Positions 15,109-21,918 of a DNA stretch of 34,863 bases are shown here, piece after piece. The stretch is from Patulibacter medicamentivorans. GTDB taxonomy: Bacteria > Actinomycetota > Thermoleophilia > Solirubrobacterales > Solirubrobacteraceae. Under the pieces are notes generated by a model, which ran no database searches, was not told the DNA's origin, and was given only the letters and a program-made list of their open reading frames with translations. The stretch is from contig NZ_AGUD01000057.1 in assembly GCF_000240225.1 (NCBI RefSeq), forward strand, positions 1 through 34,863. Reading direction: 5' to 3'. Position 1 is the first letter of the stretch; every line of letters begins with the position of its first letter. Made by a program: the position numbers and the translations under genes.

Positions 15109-15591
15109 GCGACCGGTCAGCAGCGGGTCGCCCGCGCGGGCGCCGGGCCCCGGCAGCGGGGTCACGCCGTGGGCCTCGATCGGCTCGCCGCAGTGGTCAC
15201 AGACCACCACCGGGTGGGTGATCTGGCCGCAGGCCTCGTGGCGCAGCAGCATCGGCGGGCCGTCGGTCAGGCCGGTGTGCTTGTTGCCCCACTCCATCAG
15301 CGCCGCCATCAGCGGGTAGAGCTCCAGCCCGGCGTCGGTCAGCCGGTACTCGAAGCGGGTCCGGTTCGCGGTCTCCTCGTACGGCCGCCGCTCCAGGATC
15401 CCGTCCTGCTCGAGCCCGCGCAGGCGGTCGGTCAGGACGTTGCGGGCGATCCCCGTCCGGCGCTGGTAGTCCTCGAACGTGCGGGCCTTGAGATACGCCG
15501 CGCGGAGGATCGTGAAGACCCACCGGTTGCCGAGGATCGCCCCGGCCCGCGAGATCGCGCAGTTGCTGGTGGCGAGCTCGTCATGGCGCAC
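15106..15591 (-). CDS. HxlR family winged-helix regulator
   Basis: This 161-residue protein begins VRHDELATSNCAISRA, the family's usual N-terminus with its conserved Cys. The winged helix (ILGNRWVFTILRAAYLKART, RNVLTDRLRGLEQDGILERR) covers residues 15-85. The C-terminal tail has CGQITHPVVVCDHCGEPI, a Cys cluster that could bind metal or sense redox state. GTG 15591 is chosen over an upstream ATG (15660). It matches the family start, and TACACT (15598-15603, reverse strand) ends six bases before it, i.e. a leaderless message. It is divergent from the exporter and probably represses both itself and the exporter through the twin palindromes. Confidence 0.9.
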   Translation of the reverse strand: MRHDELATSNCAISRAGAILGNRWVFTILRAAYLKARTFEDYQRRTGIARNVLTDRLRGLEQDGILERRPYEETANRTRFEYRLTDAGLELYPLMAALMEWGNKHTGLTDGPPMLLRHEACGQITHPVVVCDHCGEPIEAHGVTPLPGPGARAGDPLLTGR

Positions 15592-15614
15592 GATCCGAGT
15601 GTAGCGAGCGGTCG

Positions 15615-15661
15615 GTTGCGAATCGCAACGCTGCCCTCTAGGGTGCGTTGCGGTTTGCAAC
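15615..15661 (+). promoter_or_regulatory. Twin operators and divergent promoters for hxlR-like gene and exporter
   Basis: GTTGCGAATCGCAAC (15615-15629) is a perfect palindrome. GTTGCGGTTTGCAAC (15647-15661) is a second copy with identical outer halves, and the centres are 32 bases apart, about three helical turns. The exporter promoter TTGCGA (15616-15621), 17-base spacer, TAGGGT (15639-15644) runs through the first operator, and the second covers the start region. Facing left, TTGCGA (15628-15623) and TACACT (15603-15598) serve the regulator. Confidence 0.75.
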
Positions 15662-15683
15662 CCATGTCGCCGAAAGGCCGTCC

Positions 15684-17084
15684 ATGACCCGCCGGACCCT
15701 CGCGCTGATCGCCATCTGCGGCGGCTCGTTCCTCGCGTTCCTCGACGCGACGATCGTCAACGTCTCGTTCCCCGACATCCGCCGCTCGTTCGACGACGCC
15801 ACCAACGCCCAGCTGAGCTGGATCCTCGACGGCTACTTCATCGTCCTCGCCGCGTTCCTGATCCCGGCCGGCGGGATCGCCGACCGGCTCGGGCGGCGAC
15901 GCGTCTTCCTCGCCAGCACCGCCGCCTTCATCGCCGCCAGCGCGCTGTGCGCCGTCGCGCCGAGCTGGCAGACCCTGATCGCGGCCCGCGTGGTCCAGGG
16001 CCTCGCCGCCGCGGTGATGGTCCCGGTCTCGCTCGCGCTGCTGCTGCCGATGTTCCAGATCGAGCGGCGGGCGGCCGGGATCGGGATCTGGGGCGCCGCC
16101 GCAGCGCTGGCGGCGGCGTTCGGCCCGCCGCTCGGCGGCGTGCTGGTCGAGATCGCCGACTGGCGCTGGATCTTCCTGGTCAACCTGCCGCTCGGCGCGC
16201 TGGTCCTCGCCGCCGGCGTCCGCGGCCTCGACGAGAGCCGCGACGAGCACGCGACCGGGCTGCCCGACCTGCTCGCGTCGGCGCTCAGCGCGATCGGCCT
16301 CGGGCTGCTGGCGCTGGCGATCGTCGAGGGCAACAGCTGGGGCTGGGCCGCTCCGCGGACGGTCGCCGCGTTCGTCGTCGCGCTGCTGCTGCTGCTCGTC
16401 GTCGCCCGCCGCTGCACGACCCACCCGCGACCGCTGGTCGACCCCGCGCTGCTGCGGATCCCGTCGTTCCGCTGGGGCAACGTCGGGACGCTGCTGTTCT
16501 CGATGGCGTTCTTCTCGACGATCCTCGGCAACATCCTGTTCCTGACCGGCGTCTGGCAGTACTCGGTGCTGCACGCCGGCCTGGCGACCGTTCCCGGCCC
16601 GCTGATGAGCGCGATCGTCGCCGGGCCGGCCGGCAGGCTCGCCGACCGCTTCGGCCACCGGGCCGTGATCGTCCCCGGCACGCTGATCTACGTCGCCGGG
16701 CTGCTGACGCTGCGCAGCGCCGGCGCGGAGCCGGACTACGTCGGCACCTGGCTGCCGGGGATGAGCATGACCGGCATCGGCATCGGGCTCGCGTTCCCGA
16801 TCCTCGGCGCCGCCGCGGCCGCCGACATCACCGCCGAGCGGTTCGGCATCGCCAGCGCGGTCACCGGCGCCTTCCGCCAGTTCGGCGCGGTCCTCGGGAC
16901 CGCGATCCTGGTGGCGATCGTCGGCGACCCGCAGACGCTGGCCGCCGCCGGAGCCGCCGCCGACGACGCCTACCTGTTCGGGGTCGGCGCCGCGCTGCTG
17001 GCCGGGGTCAGCGCGCTCGCCCTGCGCCGGGCGCCGGCGCCGATCGCCGCGAAGCCGGCACGGCAACCCGTGGCTTCCCGCTGA
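15684..17084 (+). CDS. MFS drug exporter, DHA2 (14-span) family
   Basis: A 466-residue proton-coupled efflux pump of the EmrB/QacA type. The N-terminus FLAFLDATIVNVSFPDI carries DHA2 motif D1 (LDxTIVNVALP). Motif A is GGIADRLGRRRVFL (about residues 72-85). Motif C follows in AAFGPPLGGVLVE. Many hydrophobic segments fit 14 spans. The start ATG 15684 has AAAGG six bases upstream. An earlier in-frame ATG at 15648 lies inside the operator. Adjacent divergent HxlR control suggests induction by a toxic electrophile, quinone or drug, but the substrate is not readable. Confidence 0.93.
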   Translation: MTRRTLALIAICGGSFLAFLDATIVNVSFPDIRRSFDDATNAQLSWILDGYFIVLAAFLIPAGGIADRLGRRRVFLASTAAFIAASALCAVAPSWQTLIAARVVQGLAAAVMVPVSLALLLPMFQIERRAAGIGIWGAAAALAAAFGPPLGGVLVEIADWRWIFLVNLPLGALVLAAGVRGLDESRDEHATGLPDLLASALSAIGLGLLALAIVEGNSWGWAAPRTVAAFVVALLLLLVVARRCTTHPRPLVDPALLRIPSFRWGNVGTLLFSMAFFSTILGNILFLTGVWQYSVLHAGLATVPGPLMSAIVAGPAGRLADRFGHRAVIVPGTLIYVAGLLTLRSAGAEPDYVGTWLPGMSMTGIGIGLAFPILGAAAAADITAERFGIASAVTGAFRQFGAVLGTAILVAIVGDPQTLAAAGAAADDAYLFGVGAALLAGVSALALRRAPAPIAAKPARQPVASR

Positions 17085-17104
17085 CCCGTCCGTAGAGGGC
17101 ACGG

Positions 17105-17127
17105 GTTGGCGCCGCGCGGGCGCCAAC
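17105..17127 (+). terminator. Hairpin after the exporter gene
   Basis: A perfect nine-base-pair stem GTTGGCGCC/GGCGCCAAC with loop GCGCG, 20 bases after the exporter stop. A weaker ACCCGT/ACGGGT stem (17084-17089 with 17101-17106) overlaps it. Its right arm shares CAAC with element B, so it may instead be the first stem of that element. Confidence 0.55.
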
Positions 17128-17178
17128 GTTCGTCCAGGACGTGACGCTGCGGGCCGTCCTGCGCCGATGCCTCCTGTG
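17124..17178 (+). ncRNA. Unrecognised structured element, copy B, upstream of pilin operon
   Basis: Conserved blocks CAACGTTCGTCCA (17124-17136), GCCGATGCC (17163-17171) and CTGTG (17174-17178) are the same as in copy A at 9459. Between them GGACG (17137-17141) pairs with CGTCC (17155-17159), a stem unlike that of copy A but in the same position. The element overlaps the only available start codon of the first pilin gene, so it is well placed to control that gene's translation. Confidence 0.48.
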
Positions 17179-17834
17179 TGCACTCCGCACATCGCCCACG
17201 CCACGCCGGTGATCCCGGCTTCCGCCGACCGGCCCGCCACCGCGGGCCCTCGCCCGCCGGACCGGCCACCGCTCGCGGCCAGCGCGGCTTCGCGCTGGTC
17301 GAGCTGCTGACCGTCTGCGCGATGCTGGCGGTGGTCACCGGAGCGCTGCTGTCGCTGCTGGAGACCGCGACCCGGATAGTCCCGCGCGACGTCGAGTGGA
17401 GCCACGTCGTGACCGAGAGCCGGACCGGCCTACGACGGCTGGTCCGCGAGCTGCGGCAGGCCGACGCGATCCACGGCGCGACGCCGAACGCGGTCGACTT
17501 CGAGGTCACGATCGGCGGCCGGCAGCGGCGGGTGATGTACGCCTGCGACGTGCCCGACAGCGCGCCGGCGGAGCGCCGCTGCACCCGGGTCGAGGCCGCG
17601 CCCGGCGCGGCGCTGCCGGCCCCGGCCAGCGGCGCGCCGGTGATCGGGCGGCTGCGCAACGGCACCCTCGCCGACCCGGTCTTCAGCTACACCCCGGACG
17701 CGATCGCCCCCCGCCACGTCGAGGTGCGGATCCGCGTGCCCTCCAGCGGCGAGCGGTCGCGCTCCGGCGGGCCCGTCCACGACGTGGTGCTCCACGACGG
17801 CGCCTACCTGCGCAACCAGGACCTGGTCGGATGA
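17178..17834 (+). CDS. Type IV prepilin-like protein (PulJ/PilW type)
   Basis: This 218-residue protein has the prepilin signature RG-FALVELLTVCAMLAVVTGAL: cleavage is expected after G37, E42 is the conserved +5 Glu, and a single hydrophobic helix follows. The rest is a soluble head with two cysteines (MYACDV, RRCTR). The leader before the cleavage site is unusually long (37 residues, Arg/Pro/His-rich), because an in-frame TGA at 17142 leaves GTG 17178 as the only usable start. That start sits inside element B. Its stop overlaps the next gene by four bases (ATGA). Expected to be a minor pseudopilin handled by a prepilin peptidase not in this window. Confidence 0.78.
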   Translation: MHSAHRPRHAGDPGFRRPARHRGPSPAGPATARGQRGFALVELLTVCAMLAVVTGALLSLLETATRIVPRDVEWSHVVTESRTGLRRLVRELRQADAIHGATPNAVDFEVTIGGRQRRVMYACDVPDSAPAERRCTRVEAAPGAALPAPASGAPVIGRLRNGTLADPVFSYTPDAIAPRHVEVRIRVPSSGERSRSGGPVHDVVLHDGAYLRNQDLVG

Positions 17835-19192
17835 GCCGGGGGCGCGGACAGGCCGGCTTCACCCTGATCGAGATCCTCGCCTCGACGCTGCTGCTCGCCG
17901 TCGGCCTGCTGTCGACGGCGATGGTCGTCGACGGTGCCCGCGACCTGACCTCGGTCTCGGAGCGGACCGCCGCGATGACCCACCGGGCCGAGGACGAGAT
18001 CGAGCGGGTCCGGGCGCTCGGCTACGCCGCGATCGCGATGGACGGCGCGCCGAGCCGCTCCTCCGACCCCGCCGACCCGAGCTCCGTCCTGACCGCCGGC
18101 GATCCGCCGGGCATCCGGCCCGACCGCGCTTCGCCGGCCAGCGAGCCGCTGGTCGTCGACACCGCGCAGGGCCGGGTCTCGGCGACGCCGCGGACGTGGG
18201 ACGACGGCCGGCTGCACGGCACCGTCCGCGTCTACGTCAGCTGGCACGCCGACGGCCACTGCGGGAGCGGCTGCCCGACGTCGCGCAACACCAAGCGGAT
18301 CACCGTGGCGGTCACCTCGAGCGACAGCGCCGCCGCGCACCGCGGCCCGGTCTGGCTCTCGACGATCGTCGCCGACCCGAGCGCCGCGCCGGCCGGGCTG
18401 GTCGAGGACGGCGTCCGCAACCCGCTGGCCGATCCGGAGACCCGCTGCCAGCCCGACAGCGGCCCGACGGTCCCCTGCACCAGCTCGATCGGATCCGACA
18501 GCGCGGCCGGCTGGTTCCTCTACGACACCCCGGCGACGAAGGCGACGTGGACGGCCACCAGCGGCGACCACCCGACCCATCCGACGATCGCCCCGACCGG
18601 CCTCTGCAGCGGGCTGACCGCCGCGCTCGCGATCGGCTGCCCGGTCCCCGACCTGATGGGCGAGGACCCGACGCCCTCCGACGGTGGCGACCAGGCCGAC
18701 CCGCCGCCCGACCGCTCGACCGACCAGGGCGGTTCGGCGGGCAGCGGCGGCCGGGTCCTGCGGCGCGACGTCTCGTGCGGCGGTAGCCCGTCGTCGGACA
18801 ACCACCGCAGCCAGCTGTGGGTGACGCCGCCGCAGGCCACCACGCGAACGCTGACCGGCAGCGGCGGGATGACGCTCTTCACCCGCACCGCCGGCGGCGC
18901 CACCGCCGCCGTCACGCTCTGCGTCCGCTTCTACGTCGTGCCGGGCTCGATCCTCAACCTGATCGCGATGCCGCCGGTCGCGCTCGGCACCGTCAGCTAC
19001 GCGCTCGCCGCCTGGCCCGGGGTCACCACGCCGGTCTCGTTCACGTTCTCGCTGCCCGGCAGCGATCTGCGGATCGGAGCCGGGGAGCGGCTCGGGGTCC
19101 GGATCTGGGTCGCGGCGTCGGCCGAGTCGGACGTGGTGGTGGCCTACGACGACCCGGCCCTCCAATCCTCGCTGCAGGTGAACCTGCGATGA
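17831..19192 (+). CDS. Prepilin-like protein with large variable head (PilV-like)
   Basis: A 453-residue protein beginning MSRGRGQAGFTLIEILAST. A nine-residue leader precedes the G-F cleavage site, with Glu at +5 and a hydrophobic helix to about residue 30. The exported head has eight or more Cys, a disordered Asp/Pro/Ser/Gly segment (about 280-310), and a C-terminal beta-rich domain ending near VVVAYDDPALQSSLQVNLR. Its size is far above ordinary minor pilins (about 150-200 residues), so the head may be an adhesin or surface module. It overlaps both neighbours by four bases, i.e. one coupled operon. Confidence 0.82.
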   Translation: MSRGRGQAGFTLIEILASTLLLAVGLLSTAMVVDGARDLTSVSERTAAMTHRAEDEIERVRALGYAAIAMDGAPSRSSDPADPSSVLTAGDPPGIRPDRASPASEPLVVDTAQGRVSATPRTWDDGRLHGTVRVYVSWHADGHCGSGCPTSRNTKRITVAVTSSDSAAAHRGPVWLSTIVADPSAAPAGLVEDGVRNPLADPETRCQPDSGPTVPCTSSIGSDSAAGWFLYDTPATKATWTATSGDHPTHPTIAPTGLCSGLTAALAIGCPVPDLMGEDPTPSDGGDQADPPPDRSTDQGGSAGSGGRVLRRDVSCGGSPSSDNHRSQLWVTPPQATTRTLTGSGGMTLFTRTAGGATAAVTLCVRFYVVPGSILNLIAMPPVALGTVSYALAAWPGVTTPVSFTFSLPGSDLRIGAGERLGVRIWVAASAESDVVVAYDDPALQSSLQVNLR

Positions 19193-20541
19193 CCGCGATC
19201 CCTCGATCCGGCCGCGACGGCGAGCGAGGAGCCGCGATGCTGGTCGCCCTCGGCGTGCTGCTAGTGACCCTGCTGCTCTCGGGGCTCGCCGTGGCGGCCG
19301 CGACCGACGGCAACCGGATGTCGAACGACGACGTCGACGGCAAGCGGGCGCTGCAGGCGGCCGAGGCCGGGCTGCAGACCGCGCTCTACCGGATCAACAT
19401 GCTCCAGCCCGCGGCCGATCGCTGCGTCACCGACGCCGTCGTCGACCCGGTCGCCGGCCGCTGCCCCGAGCACGGTCCCGAGGCGCTCGGCAATGGCGCG
19501 TCGTTCTCGTACCGGACCAGCGTCGAGCTGCCGGCCGGCAGCGGCTGCGCCGGGATGCCGGTCCAGGCGCAGACGGCCCTCAGCCAGCGCTGCGTGACCG
19601 CGACCGGCAACGTCCACGGCGTCGTCCGCCGGGTCCAGACGCGGATCGCGTCCTACGCCGCCACCCCGCTGTTCCCCGTCGCCGGCCTGCTCGGGCTCGA
19701 GCGCGTCGACCTCAGCGGCAACGTGCGGATCGACACGCCGGCCGCGACCAACGGCGTGTTGAGCATGAACGGCAACGTCGACACGGCCGGGGTCGTCCTC
19801 GGCCCGGCCGGCAGCAGCCGCCGGACCGGCAACGTCAGCTCCGGCCCGATCGTCCAGCGGACCGCCGCCCAGGGGCCGTTCGTGCTGGCCGCGGTCGATC
19901 CGGGCAACTCCGCGACGGTCAACGACGACCAGCGGATCGCGAACGGGCTGCGGACGCCGCCGCAGCCGCCGTTCGACACGGTCACGTCGCAGTCGGGCCT
20001 GTCGTTCGACCCGGCCACGCGCGCGTTGCGGAGCACCGGCAACACGACGCTGACGCTCGGCGGCGGGGTCTACAACTTCTGCAGCATCTCGATCTCCGGC
20101 AACTTCACGGTCGTCGTCGCGCCAGGCGCGCGGGTCTCCCTCTACGTCGACTCGCCCGACGACCCGAACTCCGGCTGCCCGGCCGGCTCGGGCGGCGTCA
20201 GCGTCACCGGCAACTTCGCGTCCGGCTCGGCGACCGGCGACCCGACCTCGCTGCAGCTGTACCTGTACGGCACCAACGACGGGCTCGGGCGGCTGACGAT
20301 CAACGGCAACGCCACGCTCAACGCCACCGTCTATGCGCCGCGGACGAACCTGGTCGTCGCCGGCAACGCCCGGATCCGCGGCGGGATCGCGGCGCGCTCG
20401 GTGACGATGTCGGGCAACGGCTTCCAGTGGGACGAGCGCGCCGGCGGGCTCCAGACCGGCAGCCGCGGCATCTACTACCGGACCGCCTGGCGCGAGTGCA
20501 CGCCGCGGCCGACGGGCAGCGACCCGGCGTCGGGCTGCTGA
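19189..20541 (+). CDS. PilX-like pilus assembly protein with beta-helix-like repeats
   Basis: A 450-residue protein. It has an N-terminal GERGAAMLVALGVLLVTLLL helix as in PilX N-terminal domains (lacking the +5 Glu), then QAAEAGLQTALYRIN, typical of PilX. The C-terminal half carries a recurring short unit, SGNVRID, NGNVDT, TGNVSS, SGNFTVV, TGNFASG, NGNATLN, AGNARIR, SGNGF. This suggests a stacked-strand, polymer-forming fold of the bactofilin or DUF7305 kind. It is probably exported and associated with the two preceding pilin-like proteins. The start overlaps the previous stop (ATGA). Confidence 0.82.
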   Translation: MTAIPRSGRDGERGAAMLVALGVLLVTLLLSGLAVAAATDGNRMSNDDVDGKRALQAAEAGLQTALYRINMLQPAADRCVTDAVVDPVAGRCPEHGPEALGNGASFSYRTSVELPAGSGCAGMPVQAQTALSQRCVTATGNVHGVVRRVQTRIASYAATPLFPVAGLLGLERVDLSGNVRIDTPAATNGVLSMNGNVDTAGVVLGPAGSSRRTGNVSSGPIVQRTAAQGPFVLAAVDPGNSATVNDDQRIANGLRTPPQPPFDTVTSQSGLSFDPATRALRSTGNTTLTLGGGVYNFCSISISGNFTVVVAPGARVSLYVDSPDDPNSGCPAGSGGVSVTGNFASGSATGDPTSLQLYLYGTNDGLGRLTINGNATLNATVYAPRTNLVVAGNARIRGGIAARSVTMSGNGFQWDERAGGLQTGSRGIYYRTAWRECTPRPTGSDPASGC

Positions 20542-20564
20542 GCGCGGCGGGTACGCTGCGGCCC

Positions 20565-20591
20565 GTGTCCGCGACCGCCGCCCGCCGATGA
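20565..20591 (+). CDS. Possible leaderless leader ORF (MSATAARR) before the crotonase
   Basis: A TACGCT -10-like box (20552-20557) ends seven bases before GTG 20565. From it an eight-residue ORF runs to TGA 20589-20591. That stop overlaps the crotonase ATG (20588) as ATGA. Geometry and overlap suggest a leaderless mini-ORF whose translation delivers ribosomes to the enzyme gene. No peptide function is implied. Confidence 0.45.
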   Translation: MSATAARR

Positions 20592-21349
20592 CCGCCGATC
20601 CCGTCCGCGAGGAGGTGACGGTCGCGATCGCCGACGGCGTCGCCACCATCGCCCTCGACGCTCCGGAGCGCCGCAACGCCCTGACCGTCGCGATGGCCCG
20701 CGCGCTGATCGCCGCCTGCGAGCGGATCGACGGCGACCCCGCGGTCGGCGCGGTCGTCGTGACCGGTGCCGGCGGCTACTTCTGCGCCGGCGGCGACCGG
20801 CCGACCCTGGCCGACGCCGGCGCCGCTCCCGCCGACCCCGACCAGTTCACGGGGATGGGCGAGATCTACCGCTCGTTCGCCCGCGTCGGCGAGCTGCAGC
20901 CGCCGACGATCGCGGCGATCGTCGGCGGCGCGGTCGGCGCCGGCATGAACCTGGCGATGGCGACCGACCTGCGGATCGTCGCCGCCGACGCGCGGCTGAT
21001 GTCCGGGTTCATCCCGATCGGCCTCCACCCCGGCGGCGGCCACGGCGTGCTGCTGGGTCGCAGCGGCCCGCGTGAGGCGGCCGGGGCGCTGGCGCTCTTC
21101 GGGCAGCCGATCGACGGCGCCCGGGCCGCGGCGCTGGGCCTCGCGTGGGAGGCGCTGCCCGCCGAGCAGGTCCTGCCCCGCGCCCAGGAGCTGGCCGCGA
21201 TCCCCGCCGCCGACCCCGAGCTGGCGCGGCGGACCGCGCAGACCCTGCGGCTGGAGCTGGGCCCGCCCGGCCTGCCGTGGCCCGCGGGCCTCGAGCTGGA
21301 GCGCGCGTCGCAGATGTGGTCGATGCGCCGCAAGCACCTCGGCGGCTGA
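20588..21349 (+). CDS. Enoyl-CoA hydratase/isomerase (crotonase) family protein
   Basis: A 253-residue crotonase-fold enzyme. The oxyanion-hole motif is YFCAGGD (C66-D70) and the second is IVGGAVGAGMNLAMATDLRI, followed by FIPIGLHPGGGHGVLLGR. At the position where hydratases carry the second catalytic acid this protein has Gly-rich GLHPGGG, so classical hydration may not be its reaction. Isomerase, thioesterase or another CoA chemistry is equally possible. Cytosolic. Probably monocistronic, converging on the lipoprotein gene through a terminator hairpin. Confidence 0.88.
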   Translation: MTADPVREEVTVAIADGVATIALDAPERRNALTVAMARALIAACERIDGDPAVGAVVVTGAGGYFCAGGDRPTLADAGAAPADPDQFTGMGEIYRSFARVGELQPPTIAAIVGGAVGAGMNLAMATDLRIVAADARLMSGFIPIGLHPGGGHGVLLGRSGPREAAGALALFGQPIDGARAAALGLAWEALPAEQVLPRAQELAAIPAADPELARRTAQTLRLELGPPGLPWPAGLELERASQMWSMRRKHLGG

Positions 21350-21375
21350 CCGCCGCCCGGCCGTCAGTGGCCGGG
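21341..21375. terminator. Paired hairpins between crotonase and lipoprotein genes
   Basis: GGCGG/CCGCC (21341-21345 with 21350-21354) encloses the crotonase TGA. CCCGGCC/GGCCGGG (21356-21362 with 21369-21375) encloses the reverse-strand stop of the lipoprotein gene at 21364-21366. A likely bidirectional terminator region. Confidence 0.58.
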
Positions 21376-21918
21376 GGTGGTGGCGGCGCCGTCGGCCGGC
21401 GGGATCGGCTTGTCGTTGAGCAGCTGCTCGACGCCCGAGTCGACCCGCCACGGGATCCCGGGGTTGCCCTCGGTGTCCGGCCCGCCGCTGGTCCCGTCGC
21501 CGGCCACGCGCACGACCCCGAAGCGCAGCGCGGCGCCGCGCCCGCGGACCACGACCGTCGCCCGATCGCCGCTGCGGCGGACGCTGAAGTCGAGCTTGGA
21601 GATCACGCGGTCGAACGAGGTCGGCTCGTCGACCTCGCCCGGCAGCAGCGACGGGGTCTTGCTCAGCGCCGCCCGGCACGATCCCGCCGGCCCGCGGTCG
21701 AGGCGGGCGCGCGCCGGGTCGGACAGCAGCCCGCAGGCCCGCAGGCCGTTGGCCTCGCCGGTCGCCGCCTGCAGCAGACGGCTGACCGCCGTCCGCGGGT
21801 CGTCGTCGGGGAACTTCTGGGCGTCGCCGCAGCCGCTCGCCGCGAGCCCGGCGACCGCCAGCAGCAGGACGGCGCCGAGGCGCGAGCGGGCAGCGCCGCC
21901 GAGGGTGCGACGGCGCAT
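21364..21918 (-). CDS. Small secreted lipoprotein of unknown function
   Basis: A 184-residue protein with a basic N-terminus, a hydrophobic core (LGAVLLLAVAGLAA) and a lipobox-like ASGC, where C30 would be lipidated and anchored outside the membrane. The mature part has a helical N-terminal half (DDDPRTAVSRLLQAATGEANG) with two Cys that could form a disulfide. A beta-rich C-terminal half follows (FSVRRSGDRATVVVRGRG), resembling the NTF2-like fold of actinobacterial lipoproteins with unknown roles. ATG 21918 overlaps the nitroreductase stop (TGATG), so translation is coupled. Confidence 0.75.
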   Translation of the reverse strand: MRRRTLGGAARSRLGAVLLLAVAGLAASGCGDAQKFPDDDPRTAVSRLLQAATGEANGLRACGLLSDPARARLDRGPAGSCRAALSKTPSLLPGEVDEPTSFDRVISKLDFSVRRSGDRATVVVRGRGAALRFGVVRVAGDGTSGGPDTEGNPGIPWRVDSGVEQLLNDKPIPPADGAATTPGH

